DNA from: Aquibacillus salsiterrae
GTDB taxonomy: Bacteria > Bacillota > Bacilli > Bacillales > Amphibacillaceae
Reading direction: 5' to 3'
NCBI RefSeq assembly: GCF_028416595.1
Contig: NZ_JAMQKC010000017.1
Location: 1 to 54,515 of the forward strand
DNA length: 54,515 nucleotides
Part shown: positions 18,266 through 26,700 of the stretch, piece after piece
How positions within the stretch are numbered: the stretch's first letter is position 1
Layout: every line of letters starts with the position of its first letter
Position numbers and translations under genes: made by a program
Notes under the pieces: generated by a model
Told to the model about the DNA's origin: nothing
The model's database searches: none
What the model saw: only the letters and a program-made list of their open reading frames with translations

Positions 18266-18267
18266 TG

Positions 18268-19695
18268 TTAGGTGGTTTCATTCGTAACATTATTCTTTGT
18301 TACAACATCAAGAAAACCTGCGACCAAATCTTCCATTTCCCTAAGTTCAATGGTCCGAAAATCGACCACAACTTTATCATCTTTAATGCGTACAACTATC
18401 GGAGGAACATGTTGTCGTAAACGATTGGCCAGTTGTTGAGCGGTGATGCCTTTACTAATAATGGTAACGAGTACAGTAGGCACCTCGACATCTGGCATTG
18501 TACCACCACCAACTTGTGAAAAACTTTCCTCTATTTGTAAATCTAGTAAGTCATGGTTTAACTGGTGAACGAATTGATTTGCTTGGTCCTCCATAATCTC
18601 ACGTGATTTAATGATATCGCGAATAGTTGGTAAATGTTCTTCGGCTCCACCTGCAAGATAGGTCCGTAACGTCGTTTCTAATCCAGCTAAAGTCATCTTA
18701 TCCACCCGTAGCACTCGAGCTAGTTGATGCTTTTTCAACTGGGCAATCCATTCCTTTTTCCCGGCAATAATCCCCGCTTGCGGACCACCTAAGAGCTTAT
18801 CTCCACTAAAAGATACAAGGTCGACACCTGAATTGATGATTTCCCTTACTACAGGTTCATCCCCAATCCTTACTGACTTAAAGTCAAAGAGTGAACCACT
18901 ACCTAAATCTTCATACACGATCAGTTGCTGATGTTGGTTGGCTAACGAGACAAGTGAATCTGTTTCGACTGACTCGGTGAATCCAATTGTCTTAAAGTTA
19001 CTTGTATGGACTTTAAGAATCATTCGTGTGTCTTCTGTAATCGCCTGCTCATAATCATACAGATGGGTTTTGTTCGTTGTTCCAACTTCGACTAGGTGGG
19101 CACCACTTTCCTCCATTATCGATGAAACACGGAATGAACCACCAATTTCGACTAATTGGCCTCGAGACACAATAACTTCTTTTTCTTTAGCAAGGGCGCG
19201 AAGGATAAGGTAAACTGCAGCAGCATTATTATTTACAACCATTGCAGCTTCTGCACCTGTCGCTTCTTTCAATAGCCCCTCAATAATATCGTGCCTTGAA
19301 CCACGTTTTCCTTCTTTTAAATTATATTCAAGATTGGAATACCCTCTGGCTACTTTGACGATATGGTCAATCGCTTGATTGCTAAGCCGAGCCCTACCTA
19401 AGTTTGTATGTAAGACCGTCCCAGTTGCATTAATAACATTCGTTATTTTTTCTTGAGCAAAATCAGCCAATTGCCCGTCCACACGTTGCCATATTATATC
19501 TATCAAAGAATAGTTATTGAACAATTGTTTAGACAGTGTTTCTTGAATTAATTCTTCACGAATGGCATTGATTTGGTTTTGGATTATCTTTGTTATATTT
19601 TGTGCCGGTTGGTCAAATTTCTTCATCACTTGCTGAAACTTATCACTTACTTGTAACTCATGGACAGGTGGTATCTCTCTTAATAAATGCTTCAA
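18268..19695 (-). CDS. selA: L-seryl-tRNA(Sec) selenium transferase
   Basis: SelA converts Ser-tRNA(Sec) to Sec-tRNA(Sec) using selenophosphate and PLP, as a large cytosolic oligomer. About 475 aa. I place the start at TTG 19695 (M-KHLLREIPPVHEL), which lies 10 bases after GGAG and fits the family N-terminus; an ATG 54 bases upstream has no ribosome site. Conserved NATGTVLHTNLGRA (about 89-102), GSRHD, and the PLP lysine in FSGDKLLGGPQAG (Lys about 300) are present. It is last in selB-selW-selA. Confidence 0.95.
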   Translation of the reverse strand: MKHLLREIPPVHELQVSDKFQQVMKKFDQPAQNITKIIQNQINAIREELIQETLSKQLFNNYSLIDIIWQRVDGQLADFAQEKITNVINATGTVLHTNLGRARLSNQAIDHIVKVARGYSNLEYNLKEGKRGSRHDIIEGLLKEATGAEAAMVVNNNAAAVYLILRALAKEKEVIVSRGQLVEIGGSFRVSSIMEESGAHLVEVGTTNKTHLYDYEQAITEDTRMILKVHTSNFKTIGFTESVETDSLVSLANQHQQLIVYEDLGSGSLFDFKSVRIGDEPVVREIINSGVDLVSFSGDKLLGGPQAGIIAGKKEWIAQLKKHQLARVLRVDKMTLAGLETTLRTYLAGGAEEHLPTIRDIIKSREIMEDQANQFVHQLNHDLLDLQIEESFSQVGGGTMPDVEVPTVLVTIISKGITAQQLANRLRQHVPPIVVRIKDDKVVVDFRTIELREMEDLVAGFLDVVTKNNVTNETT

Positions 19696-19800
19696 TGTTT
19701 TCACACTCCAGATTAATTCACCCTTATCAGAAGACGAACAGAAGCGCATGTCAATTCCTAGAAATGCTCCTTATTGTTCAAGCCTATGGCAAGTTGTTCG

Positions 19801-20044
19801 TCAGGATGATTTCGATTCAATTTCTTTAATAATAGCTGAAATGTTGGGATGCTGACCCGTATTAAGCTTAGAGTATATCTTTCTACCATCAACTGAAATC
19901 TCAAAAGCTCCACCAGAACTCGGGATAAGCTCTAAGGATGCAATTTCAGGCGCGAAAATGTGTAAACAATCGCTCCGCAAAACTTGCTGCTTTTGGTGTA
20001 TAGTTTCACTGCATGCAAAATTCAATCAAAATTTCATGACTCAT
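19801..20044 (-). CDS. SelW-like (Rdx family) selenoprotein, CxxU, with apparent frameshift
   Basis: From ATG 20044 (after AAAGGGG) the frame reads MSHEILIEFCMQ, then TGA at 20006-20008 read as Sec13, then NYTPKAASFAERLFTHF: the CxxU redox motif of the SelW/SelT/SelH (Rdx) fold. The conserved second half, IASLELIPSSGGAFE and VDGRKIYSK, is in the next frame, ending at 19801. A +1 shift between about 19946 and 19958 (one extra T in a TTTT run, or slippage at the GCC TGA codon pair) joins the halves with the family spacing: nine residues from Phe to Ile-Pro. It may be an error, a mutation or programmed. A hairpin with a G-first loop starts 16 bases after the Sec codon. It lies between selB and selA. 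Confidence 0.8.
19978..19995 (-). promoter_or_regulatory. candidate bacterial SECIS hairpin of the SelW-like gene
   Basis: CAAAA pairs with TTTTG around loop GCAGCAAG. The loop starts 16 bases after the UGA and begins with G, within the limits described for bacterial SECIS elements. The stem is short and AT-rich, so support is modest. Confidence 0.4.
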
Positions 20045-20134
20045 GCCAGTATTTCCCCTTTCGATAGGTTTCATTACTAACTATTTATAAGAATTAATTA
20101 TAAAAGGAAAAAATAACTTGAAAATACTTTATGA

Positions 20135-22015
20135 CTATAACCATCTTCTCCCCTCTTCTACACGACCAGTCACTTTCAGCTCATCCATTAACTCAAGCAA
20201 AGGGATTAGATACTTTCTTGACAAATTCCAAACTTCTTTTGCATCCTTCAACTGAAAAGTTTCGTTCGTCTGTTGTTTCAACTGGTTAACAGCCTCGTTA
20301 AAAGAAGAGCGATGGATAATTAGGTCATCAGACAAAGGATAAGCCTGGTCAGACTGAATTAAATAGTTTTTTAACTCTTGAGTAAATTCTAACGGAATGG
20401 TATTTTTCTTTAAATAATCTTCCCATTTCTTTACTTGTAACCAGTCATCCTTGAGTGATTGAATTAAGTGTTCCATTCGTTTCTCCCATTTCTTTGGTAG
20501 TGTAGGGATAAAGCCATTAATTGCCAAAAACTGATCAACCTTTTCTACTTTCTCTTCACTTACAAGTTTCTCAATCGTAAATTCTACTAGGTCTTTCGGG
20601 TAATCGATTCGAAGCGTTTGAATAACCTCTGCTTTATTCATACCAAAACGCATCGAATGGTCTTTGTGATAATCACTTATCTGTCCTTGTATTCTTTGAG
20701 CGACCCTTTGGATATGCTCATTAAGTGTAAATGTATTTTTAGATATCAAAACGAACGGACTTTCTTTTAAGATTGCCTGTACTTCGGCTTTGTCTAGCGA
20801 GGTATCTTTTATCAATTCATTTTCTGATAAAATAATATGCTTACTTAATGCATCTACAACTAGATCAAAAGGAGAGCCTTCTTTTTTCTGCTTTAGCATA
20901 GCCATTGTCTTGTCACCAAATCGATATTTCTCACCAATTGGGTCTATTACCCATCCACCTCCAACAGTTTCAACTGGAGTAGGGCGTCTCACGATGAAAC
21001 GATCCCCTCTTCGAACAACAATATTCTCTTTTAACCGAATTTGGCAAAGTACTTCTTCCTTCCCTTCAACCATTTCGTTACGGTCAAAAAAGATAATGTG
21101 CCCTCTTACTTCTGATGTGCCAACATGTACATTTACTAAGGACCGCTGCTTAATAGGATAGTTTAGGTCATCAACAAAGGTTAAGGCTACATCAATCGTG
21201 TCTGTGGTCACAAAATGATTTGAAGAAACCAATACATCTCCGCGCTTCACTTCTTCTCTCGCAATCCCGCTCAAATTGATAGCTGTCCGTTGACCGGCCC
21301 ATGCCTGTTCGACATCCTCATGATGCACTTGGATATTTCTTGCTTTAGTCGAAATATTTGCTGGTAAAATTGTCAACGAACCACCTTTTTTTACCATTCC
21401 TTCATAAATTGTTCCTCTAACAATCGTTCCTTTTCCTTGGACGGAAAAAACTTGATCAATCGGTAAACGAAACGAACCAAACCGGTCTCTGTTTTCCACT
21501 TTTTCTAGCGAATGGATAATTTGTTCTTTTAGATCTGTGATTCCTTTTCCAGTGATACTATCTACAAAGAAAAGTGGGGCTTTTGCAAAATTTGTACCTT
21601 GTAATGCTTCCCTAATATCTAACCCTGCAAGTTCTAGTAGATCGTCCTCGACTAAGTTCGTCTTTGTAACTGCTACAATACAATTTGTTACACCTAGAAA
21701 ACCTAAAATTTCTAGATGTTCTTTCGTTTGTGGCATTACCCCTTCATCAGCCGATACCACTAACACGACTAAGTCAATCCCAGCAACTCCGGCAATCATT
21801 TGCCTGATAAACCGTTCATGTCCTGGTACATCGATAATAGAAATAAGGCTATTTTCCGTCTGATGTAGTGGTGCATAACCAAGTTCAATAGAAATGTTCC
21901 GTTCTTTCTCCTCTTTCAGTCTGTCGGTATCAACATTTGTTAACGCTTTGGTTAAGGTAGTTTTACCGTGATCAATATGACCTGCCATCCCGACTGTATA
22001 ATATTGTGGGTCCAT
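20135..22015 (-). CDS. selB: selenocysteine-specific translation elongation factor
   Basis: The 626-aa protein delivers Sec-tRNA(Sec) to UGA codons by binding the SECIS hairpin. GTPase motifs: GHIDHGKTT (12-20), DVPGH (62-66) and TKTN (117-120), followed by EF-Tu-like domains II-III and C-terminal winged-helix repeats (ending VWNLSRKYLIPLLELMDELKVTGRVEEGRRWL-like, RNA binding). The NKxD-type motif has Asn instead of the usual Asp, which is unexpected. ATG follows AGGG. It heads the minus-strand sel operon. Confidence 0.95.
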   Translation of the reverse strand: MDPQYYTVGMAGHIDHGKTTLTKALTNVDTDRLKEEKERNISIELGYAPLHQTENSLISIIDVPGHERFIRQMIAGVAGIDLVVLVVSADEGVMPQTKEHLEILGFLGVTNCIVAVTKTNLVEDDLLELAGLDIREALQGTNFAKAPLFFVDSITGKGITDLKEQIIHSLEKVENRDRFGSFRLPIDQVFSVQGKGTIVRGTIYEGMVKKGGSLTILPANISTKARNIQVHHEDVEQAWAGQRTAINLSGIAREEVKRGDVLVSSNHFVTTDTIDVALTFVDDLNYPIKQRSLVNVHVGTSEVRGHIIFFDRNEMVEGKEEVLCQIRLKENIVVRRGDRFIVRRPTPVETVGGGWVIDPIGEKYRFGDKTMAMLKQKKEGSPFDLVVDALSKHIILSENELIKDTSLDKAEVQAILKESPFVLISKNTFTLNEHIQRVAQRIQGQISDYHKDHSMRFGMNKAEVIQTLRIDYPKDLVEFTIEKLVSEEKVEKVDQFLAINGFIPTLPKKWEKRMEHLIQSLKDDWLQVKKWEDYLKKNTIPLEFTQELKNYLIQSDQAYPLSDDLIIHRSSFNEAVNQLKQQTNETFQLKDAKEVWNLSRKYLIPLLELMDELKVTGRVEEGRRWL

Positions 22016-22222
22016 CCTGAATCCCTGCTTTCCGAATCCTTTTCTCTTACTGTAATCGCATTAACAAAAAAATTTCAAGTTAAATGACTTGTATTCAAAG
22101 CCAAGCCATTGCTGGATCAATCAGTTTTACCACCTGCACAGTTTTTATATAATGCACACTAACTTGTTAGGGTTGATTTTCGCTCCAGGCAGTCGCTTAT
22201 CAGTGATTGGGGGCCGGCCTCA
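22016..22222. other. leader region upstream of selB
   Basis: No gene is seen. On the minus strand this must contain the selB promoter; I see TTGAAA (about 22072-22077) but no convincing -10 at the right distance. The tandem array begins at 22223. Confidence 0.3.
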
Positions 22223-22625
22223 TCGACACATTTTGTTAATCCGACCTCAAATGTGTCGATAATCAGGGTCACTATCGACACATTTTGTTAATCTAAATTC
22301 AAATCTGTCGATAATCAGGGTCACTATCGACACATTTTATTAATCTAAACTCAAATGTGTTGATAATTAGGTCCATCATCAACACATTTTATTAATCCGA
22401 CCTCAAATCTGTCGATAATTGAGGGCCTCATCAACACATTTTGTTAATTTGACCTCAAATGTGTCGATAATTAGGGTCACTATCGACACATTTTATTAAT
22501 CCGAACTCAAATGTGTCGATAACCAGGTCCATCATCGACACATTTTATTAATCCGAATTCAAATGTGTCGATAACCAGGTCCACCATCGACACATGTTAT
22601 TAATCCGAACTCAAAAGTGTCGATA
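22223..22625. repeat. array of eight 52-bp palindromic tandem units
   Basis: TCGACACATTTT (or TCAACACA) begins at 22223, 22275, 22327, 22379, 22431, 22483, 22535 and 22587, an exact 52-bp period. Each unit is an inverted repeat: ATCGACACATTT, a 14-base centre like TGTTAATCCGACCTC, then AAATGTGTCGAT, and a 9-12-base linker such as AATCAGGGTCACT. Substitutions are scattered, yet no indels occur. It contains no open frame of note. It lies upstream of selB and about 700 bp before tRNA-Sec. Confidence 0.95.
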
Positions 22626-22786
22626 GTGGCACCCTTTAGCTCGATGAGGCTCATCAGCCACCCATGGAAAGCAAGTGTATTTCCGGAGCGGTTGATTAAC
22701 ACTGGATCTTATGTCAAAGGTTGTTGCACAGTATCCATCTATTATGAAATAAAAAGTAACAAACGATACGAAAACAGCGCTTTTTT

Positions 22787-22922
22787 AAGAAAAGCGTAAG
22801 TGCCTTGGTCAGACCCGAGGGGCTAGGCACTGAAGCTAGACAAGAAAAGCGTAAGTGCCTTGGTCAGACCCGAGGGGCTAGGCACTGAAGCTAGACAAGA
22901 AAAGCGTAAGTGCCTTGGTTTA
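22787..22922. repeat. tandem 55-bp copies of the dispersed repeat
   Basis: Units starting at 22787 and 22842 are identical over 55 bp (AAGAAAAGCGTAAGTGCC, TTGGTCAGACCCGAGGGGC, TAGGCACTGAAGCTAGAC); a third starts at 22897 and breaks off after TTGGTT. Each is a short form of the dispersed repeat, with AGTGCCTTGG pairing with CTAGGCACT. Confidence 0.9.
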
Positions 22923-22923
22923 C

Positions 22924-22950
22924 AAAAAAAGAGCGACTAATTGCCGCTCT
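22924..22950 (-). terminator. terminator of the YfhD-like gene
   Basis: On the minus strand AAGAGCG and CGCTCTT pair around GCAATTAGT, followed by TTTTTTT. Confidence 0.85.
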
Positions 22951-22963
22951 TAATGCTTCTTGT

Positions 22964-23110
22964 TTATTTCTCTTCTTCATTTACCCCGAATTGGACACGA
23001 GGGTTATTGGACATATCAATGTCAACACCTGTTGCATTCTTTTGGTTCTTTGGTGTTTGCGGTAACTTTGCTTTGTTATTCTTTCTTTGACGATGTTCAT
23101 CTCTTCCCAT
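22964..23110 (-). CDS. YfhD-like small hydrophilic protein, 48 aa
   Basis: The product starts MGRDEHRQRKNNKAKLPQTP and is very polar and basic at first, acidic at the end. MGR...NKAKLPQTPKNQK matches the start of the YfhD family of small, probably spore-associated proteins. I chose ATG 23110, 4 bases after AGAGGTGG; the longer frame to 23182 has no ribosome site and an unrelated N-terminus. Confidence 0.65.
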   Translation of the reverse strand: MGRDEHRQRKNNKAKLPQTPKNQKNATGVDIDMSNNPRVQFGVNEEEK

Positions 23111-23268
23111 GCTTCCACCTCTTTTCCTATTCTCTTCAACCATAGTATGTAAGGAAAGGTTCGTAATCATAAGCAATTTCATTTATTTTTTTATAAAACT
23201 ATCGCTGGCCTACACGGAGCATAACTACAAGCAACAGTTAACACTCACATCTAGCTAAAACAAAAATC

Positions 23269-23296
23269 TTGCGAATGTATCCTATTTCGTTATAAA
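23269..23296 (+). promoter_or_regulatory. SigA-type promoter of tRNA-Sec
   Basis: TTGCGA (23269-23274), 16-base spacer, TATAAA (23291-23296). The predicted start falls about 20 bases before the tRNA. Confidence 0.6.
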
Positions 23297-23324
23297 CTAA
23301 TAAATGCTTGGTCATGATAACAAT

Positions 23325-23421
23325 GGGGTTGGATGGGTGACTGGTGTCCCCCTGGGTCTTCAAAACCCTGAGGGAGGCGCGTGCCGTCTCCGGTGGGTTC
23401 GATTCCCACACAGTCCCGCCA
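23325..23421 (+). tRNA. selC: tRNA-Sec (anticodon UCA)
   Basis: The anticodon loop is CTTCAAA with UCA at 23360-23362, closed by GGGT/ACCC. There is a long variable arm (about 23369-23392, with GGC/GCC around GCGT), a T arm GTGGG-TTCGATT-CCCAC and an encoded CCA. The length is 97, close to E. coli selC (95). The acceptor GGGGTTGG against ACAGTCCC gives seven pairs, two of them wobbles, plus a G-A mismatch at the eighth. The D stem GGG-T-GAC/GTC-CCC has a bulged T. Its position among sel genes makes the identity firm. Confidence 0.93.
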
Positions 23422-23460
23422 AATATAACCGTATTATCTAAAACCAGTAAATACTTGCTT

Positions 23461-23490
23461 ACGCCAATGGAAACTCGTTGGCGTTTTTTG
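23461..23490 (+). terminator. terminator of tRNA-Sec
   Basis: ACGCCAA and TTGGCGT pair around a 10-base loop, followed by TTTTTG, 40 bases beyond the tRNA. Confidence 0.85.
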
Positions 23491-23541
23491 TTGGTTATAT
23501 GATCATGTTTATGGGATACTTAGGTAGATAGGAGGCTATTC

Positions 23542-24537
23542 ATGAATGTTTTATTAGTTACACCCAATTTCCATCAAGCACGTGGCAACACCATAACTGT
23601 AAAACGTATCTCCGATGGTTTAAACAACCTTGGTATACATACAGAGATTATTTCGATGACCGAGGAAACCGAGTACACATCGATACCAGATGCAGACATT
23701 GTCCACGGATTTCACGCCTATACCTTTTATCAATTTTTACAACAACTTGACGAAAAACCTAAATCTTACGTGATTACGATGACAGGAACTGATCTCAATC
23801 ATTTTCTGTTTAACGAACGAACACGAGAAGATGTTTTGCAATGTTTAAAAGACGCTGATGCCGTTCATGTGTTTAACAACGAGGCAAAACAGATTGTACT
23901 AAAAGAAATTCCGGAGGTAGCGGATAAATTATTTATGTTACCACAAGGGTTAAGTACCTTTAAACCTGTTGATACTTTGTTTAAAAAAGAAGTGGATACG
24001 TTTCTTTTTATCCTGCCAGCAGGCATACGTAAAATTAAAAACGTACCTTTTGCTATCTCATCCTTAGCTAAGTTACATAAAGAAAATCCGCGTATACGTT
24101 TATGGCTAGTTGGGCCCATTTTAGAAGAAGACGAAGGAACAAAAGTTCAACACCTTGTCGATGCAAATAGCGACTGGGTCACCTATTTGGGACAAGTGCC
24201 CCATGAACAAATGGGCGCGCTGTATAGTCTAGCCGATTGTATATTGAATACATCCATCTCTGAAGGTCAATCTTCGGCGATTTTAGAAGCTATGCAGTAC
24301 GGCTTGCCGGTTTTAGTATCTGATAATGAAGGGAATAAAGATATTGTCAAGAATTTGGAAACAGGCTTTATCTACCACTCAGAAGACCAATTTCTTGATT
24401 ATGCTAATCAAATCATGAATAATATCAGATTAAGACAGGTTATTTGTGCCAATGCAAAAAATTACATTACCAAACAACATTTAGATGTGGATGAGGCACA
24501 CGTCCTGTTAACAATATACAAACAAATTTTAACGTAG
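23542..24537 (+). CDS. GT4-type glycosyltransferase, SenB-like (putative selenosugar synthase)
   Basis: The 331-aa GT-B protein has MNVLLVTPNFHQARGNTIT at the N-terminus, VHGFHAY (about 54-60), TMTGTDLN (79-86) and the donor-binding SEGQSSAILEAMQYGLPVL (240-258). The GN-T-R start, HxxHA-type and TGTDL motifs resemble SenB (the TIGR04348-type family), which joins selenophosphate to a UDP-sugar in selenoneine synthesis. Position agrees: 32 bases before selD, in the same direction, beside a sugar-nucleotide epimerase. ATG follows GGAGG. The alternative is an ordinary glycosyltransferase. The SenB link is my inference from motifs and context. Confidence 0.6.
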   Translation: MNVLLVTPNFHQARGNTITVKRISDGLNNLGIHTEIISMTEETEYTSIPDADIVHGFHAYTFYQFLQQLDEKPKSYVITMTGTDLNHFLFNERTREDVLQCLKDADAVHVFNNEAKQIVLKEIPEVADKLFMLPQGLSTFKPVDTLFKKEVDTFLFILPAGIRKIKNVPFAISSLAKLHKENPRIRLWLVGPILEEDEGTKVQHLVDANSDWVTYLGQVPHEQMGALYSLADCILNTSISEGQSSAILEAMQYGLPVLVSDNEGNKDIVKNLETGFIYHSEDQFLDYANQIMNNIRLRQVICANAKNYITKQHLDVDEAHVLLTIYKQILT

Positions 24538-24569
24538 GTTTCTCACATATTTTAAAGGAGTGATTTGTT

Positions 24570-25619
24570 GTGTCAAAAGATGAAATCATAAAACTAACGT
24601 CTTTATCCACAAAAGGTGGCTGAGGATGTAAAATTGGTCCAGAAGACCTGGCGCAAGTGTTGCGTCATTTACCCAAAAATGTACCCGACCCGAATTTGTT
24701 AGTCGGGTTAGACACCTCAGATGATGCTGGTGTCTATAAAATTACTGAGGATATTGCCTTAGTTCAAACATTAGATTTTTTCACACCAATTGTAGATGAT
24801 CCTTACATGTTCGGTCAGATTGCAGCAGCAAACTCTCTTAGTGATGTGTATGCTATGGGTGGAAAACCGATAACTGTCATGAACATTGTTGGCTTCCCCA
24901 TTAATTCACTAGATAAAAGTATTTTGGCTGACATTTTAGTCGGTGCTTCCGATAAAGTGAAGGAATCAGGAGCTACCCTTGTTGGTGGGCATTCTATCGA
25001 TGATCAGGAGCCTAAATTTGGTTTATCGGTAACTGGAACCGTGCATCCTGATAAAATCCGCGCAAATGTTGGTGCAAAACCAGGTGATAAATTAATTCTG
25101 ACAAAACCAATTGGTATTGGGATTTTAACAACAGCAATTAAAAGGGACCTTCTTGATGACGACAGTTTAACTCAAGTCATGGACGTGATGGCAACACTTA
25201 ATAAAGACGCAGCCGAAGCGATGGAAAACTATACGGTTAACGCTTGTACAGACATCACAGGATTTGGACTATTAGGTCATACACGGGAAGTCGCTGAAGG
25301 AAGCAATGTCGGGATAACAATCAACCATCAGGATGTGCCAGTTTTATCAAAAACAAGAGAACTCGCAGAACAAAATGTCATTCCAGGTGGAACACGGAAA
25401 AACCATAAATGGTTAGCTTCTTCGATTGATTATAGTTCTGACATCGACGAACTAACGCAATTAATTTTGTGTGATGCTGTCACGTCAGGAGGACTACTTA
25501 TTTCAGTTCCAGAACTCGAGGCAGACTCTCTTCTTGAAGACTTAAAAGCGAGAAATGTTGCAGCAGCAATTATTGGAGAAGTGACAAGTGAAAGCCCCGG
25601 GCAAATCAAAGTAAGATAA
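24570..25619 (+). CDS. selD: selenide, water dikinase (selenophosphate synthetase), Sec-containing
   Basis: SelD makes selenophosphate from selenide and ATP. The start is GTG 24570, 9 bases after AAAGGAG; the frame crosses TGA at 24621-24623, read as Sec18 in KGGUGCKIGPEDL, the catalytic Cys/Sec-G-C-K motif. A frame opened only after the TGA (24657) would lack the active site. Further motifs: GLDTSDDAGVY, QTLDFFTPIVDDP, ANSLSDVYAMGG, VGGHSIDDQEPKFGL, TDITGFGLLGH, CDAVTSGGLL. 349 aa. Sec at this site makes production depend on the pathway itself. Confidence 0.95.
24652..24664 (+). promoter_or_regulatory. candidate SECIS hairpin of selD
   Basis: CGCAA and TTGCG (plus a flanking G-T pair) close a GTG loop that starts 34 bases after the UGA. 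The loop begins with G and the distance is within the described range. An alternative GGTC/GACC stem lies nearer the UGA. Confidence 0.4.
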
Positions 25620-25632
25620 CTGAGTGGGCAAG

Positions 25633-25663
25633 CCAAACAGGACTTTTCCTAAGCCCTGTTTGG
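25633..25663 (+). terminator. stem-loop after selD, possible attenuator
   Basis: CCAAACAGG and CCTGTTTGG form a 9-bp stem with a 13-base loop, but ACTTGTC rather than a T-run follows. It may only partly separate selD from the downstream epimerase-transporter unit. Confidence 0.45.
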
Positions 25664-25784
25664 ACTTGTCTAGGAAGTTATAAAACTTGCTCGATGTTTG
25701 ATAATATAAAAAGTCATCTGCGGCAAGCTTTGGTGCCACTCGCTTTTGTTCTGATGATATAGAATAAAGAAAGAAGGGTACGTT

Positions 25785-26693
25785 ATGAAAGTTCTTGTGA
25801 CAGGTGGATTGGGGTTTATTGGTAACTTCGTCGTCCAATCATTATTAAGCAGACAACATACGGTCAGTGTCATTGATCTAACCTCTAGTTACCAACCAGA
25901 TCAATCATTCACTTACTATTCTATTTCAATTAATAATAAGGATAAAGTTAATGACGTTTTTGCCGCAGAACTACCAGACGTTGTTATTCATTTAGCTGCG
26001 CAAGTAAATGTTGAGCAATCAATGAAAGAACCATCTAAAGATGCGTCCGTTAATATTATTGGAACTACTACAATCCTAGAGGCTTGTAAACAATTTAACG
26101 TTAAAAAAATAATTTATGCTTCCTCTGCTGCTGTATACGGTGAGCCACAATACCTTGGAATAGACGAAAATCATCCACTTACGCCTATTTCTTATTACGG
26201 ACTATCTAAACTTACTGGAGAACACTATATTCGGTTATTTCATCAACTTCATGGCCTAACTTACACAATACTGCGATTTGCCAATGCTTTTGGCCCTTCA
26301 TCTAACGCTAAAAATGATGTGATAACCAAGTTTGTGGAACAAATGGTCTCACATATTCGCCCCACCATTTTTGGTAATGGAAAGCAAACAAGGGACTTTA
26401 TCTATGTAGAAGACATAGCTATGGCAATGATTCAGTCTTTGGAATATGGAGATAATCAGACTGTTAATATTGGAACAAATCAACCAACTAATTTAAATGA
26501 GTTAGTATCACTAATCAATGAATTGACAAACCAAAACCTAAAACCCATTTATCAAGCAAGCCGTAGTGGGGATATTACGAACAGTTACTTAACGAACCAA
26601 CAGGCAATCCATCACTTAAATTGGAAGCCGATGTTTTCGTTAGAAAAAGGTATTAAAGAAATATTAAGACATAAGTCAAACCAACTATATTGA
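25785..26693 (+). CDS. NAD-dependent sugar-nucleotide epimerase/dehydratase
   Basis: The 302-aa extended SDR has GGLGFIG (7-13), SSAAVYG (about 113-119) and the catalytic YxxxK at Tyr138/Lys142, with GalE/WbpP-type segments PISYYGLSKLTGE, LRFANAFGP and TRDFIYVEDIAMAM. It most likely converts one UDP- or dTDP-hexose to another. It is only 7 bases upstream of the transporter genes, so it is in their operon. In this setting it may supply the sugar donor for the SenB-like enzyme (inference). Confidence 0.8.
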   Translation: MKVLVTGGLGFIGNFVVQSLLSRQHTVSVIDLTSSYQPDQSFTYYSISINNKDKVNDVFAAELPDVVIHLAAQVNVEQSMKEPSKDASVNIIGTTTILEACKQFNVKKIIYASSAAVYGEPQYLGIDENHPLTPISYYGLSKLTGEHYIRLFHQLHGLTYTILRFANAFGPSSNAKNDVITKFVEQMVSHIRPTIFGNGKQTRDFIYVEDIAMAMIQSLEYGDNQTVNIGTNQPTNLNELVSLINELTNQNLKPIYQASRSGDITNSYLTNQQAIHHLNWKPMFSLEKGIKEILRHKSNQLY

Positions 26694-26700
26694 GGTGTAA

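Noticed and set aside
19946-19948. A second Sec codon in the SelW-like gene (frame of the CxxU)
   Set aside because: Beyond this UGA the frame has no resemblance to the family, while the other frame does; a frameshift explains it better.
22223-22625. Regular repeats that might be a CRISPR array
   Set aside because: The parts between palindromes are also conserved, the unit is one 52-bp tandem repeat, and no cas gene is near.
23542-24537. BshA (bacillithiol glycosyltransferase)
   Set aside because: The N-terminal glycine loop and acceptor motifs of BshA are not seen; the GN-T-R start and TGTDL fit SenB-type enzymes better.
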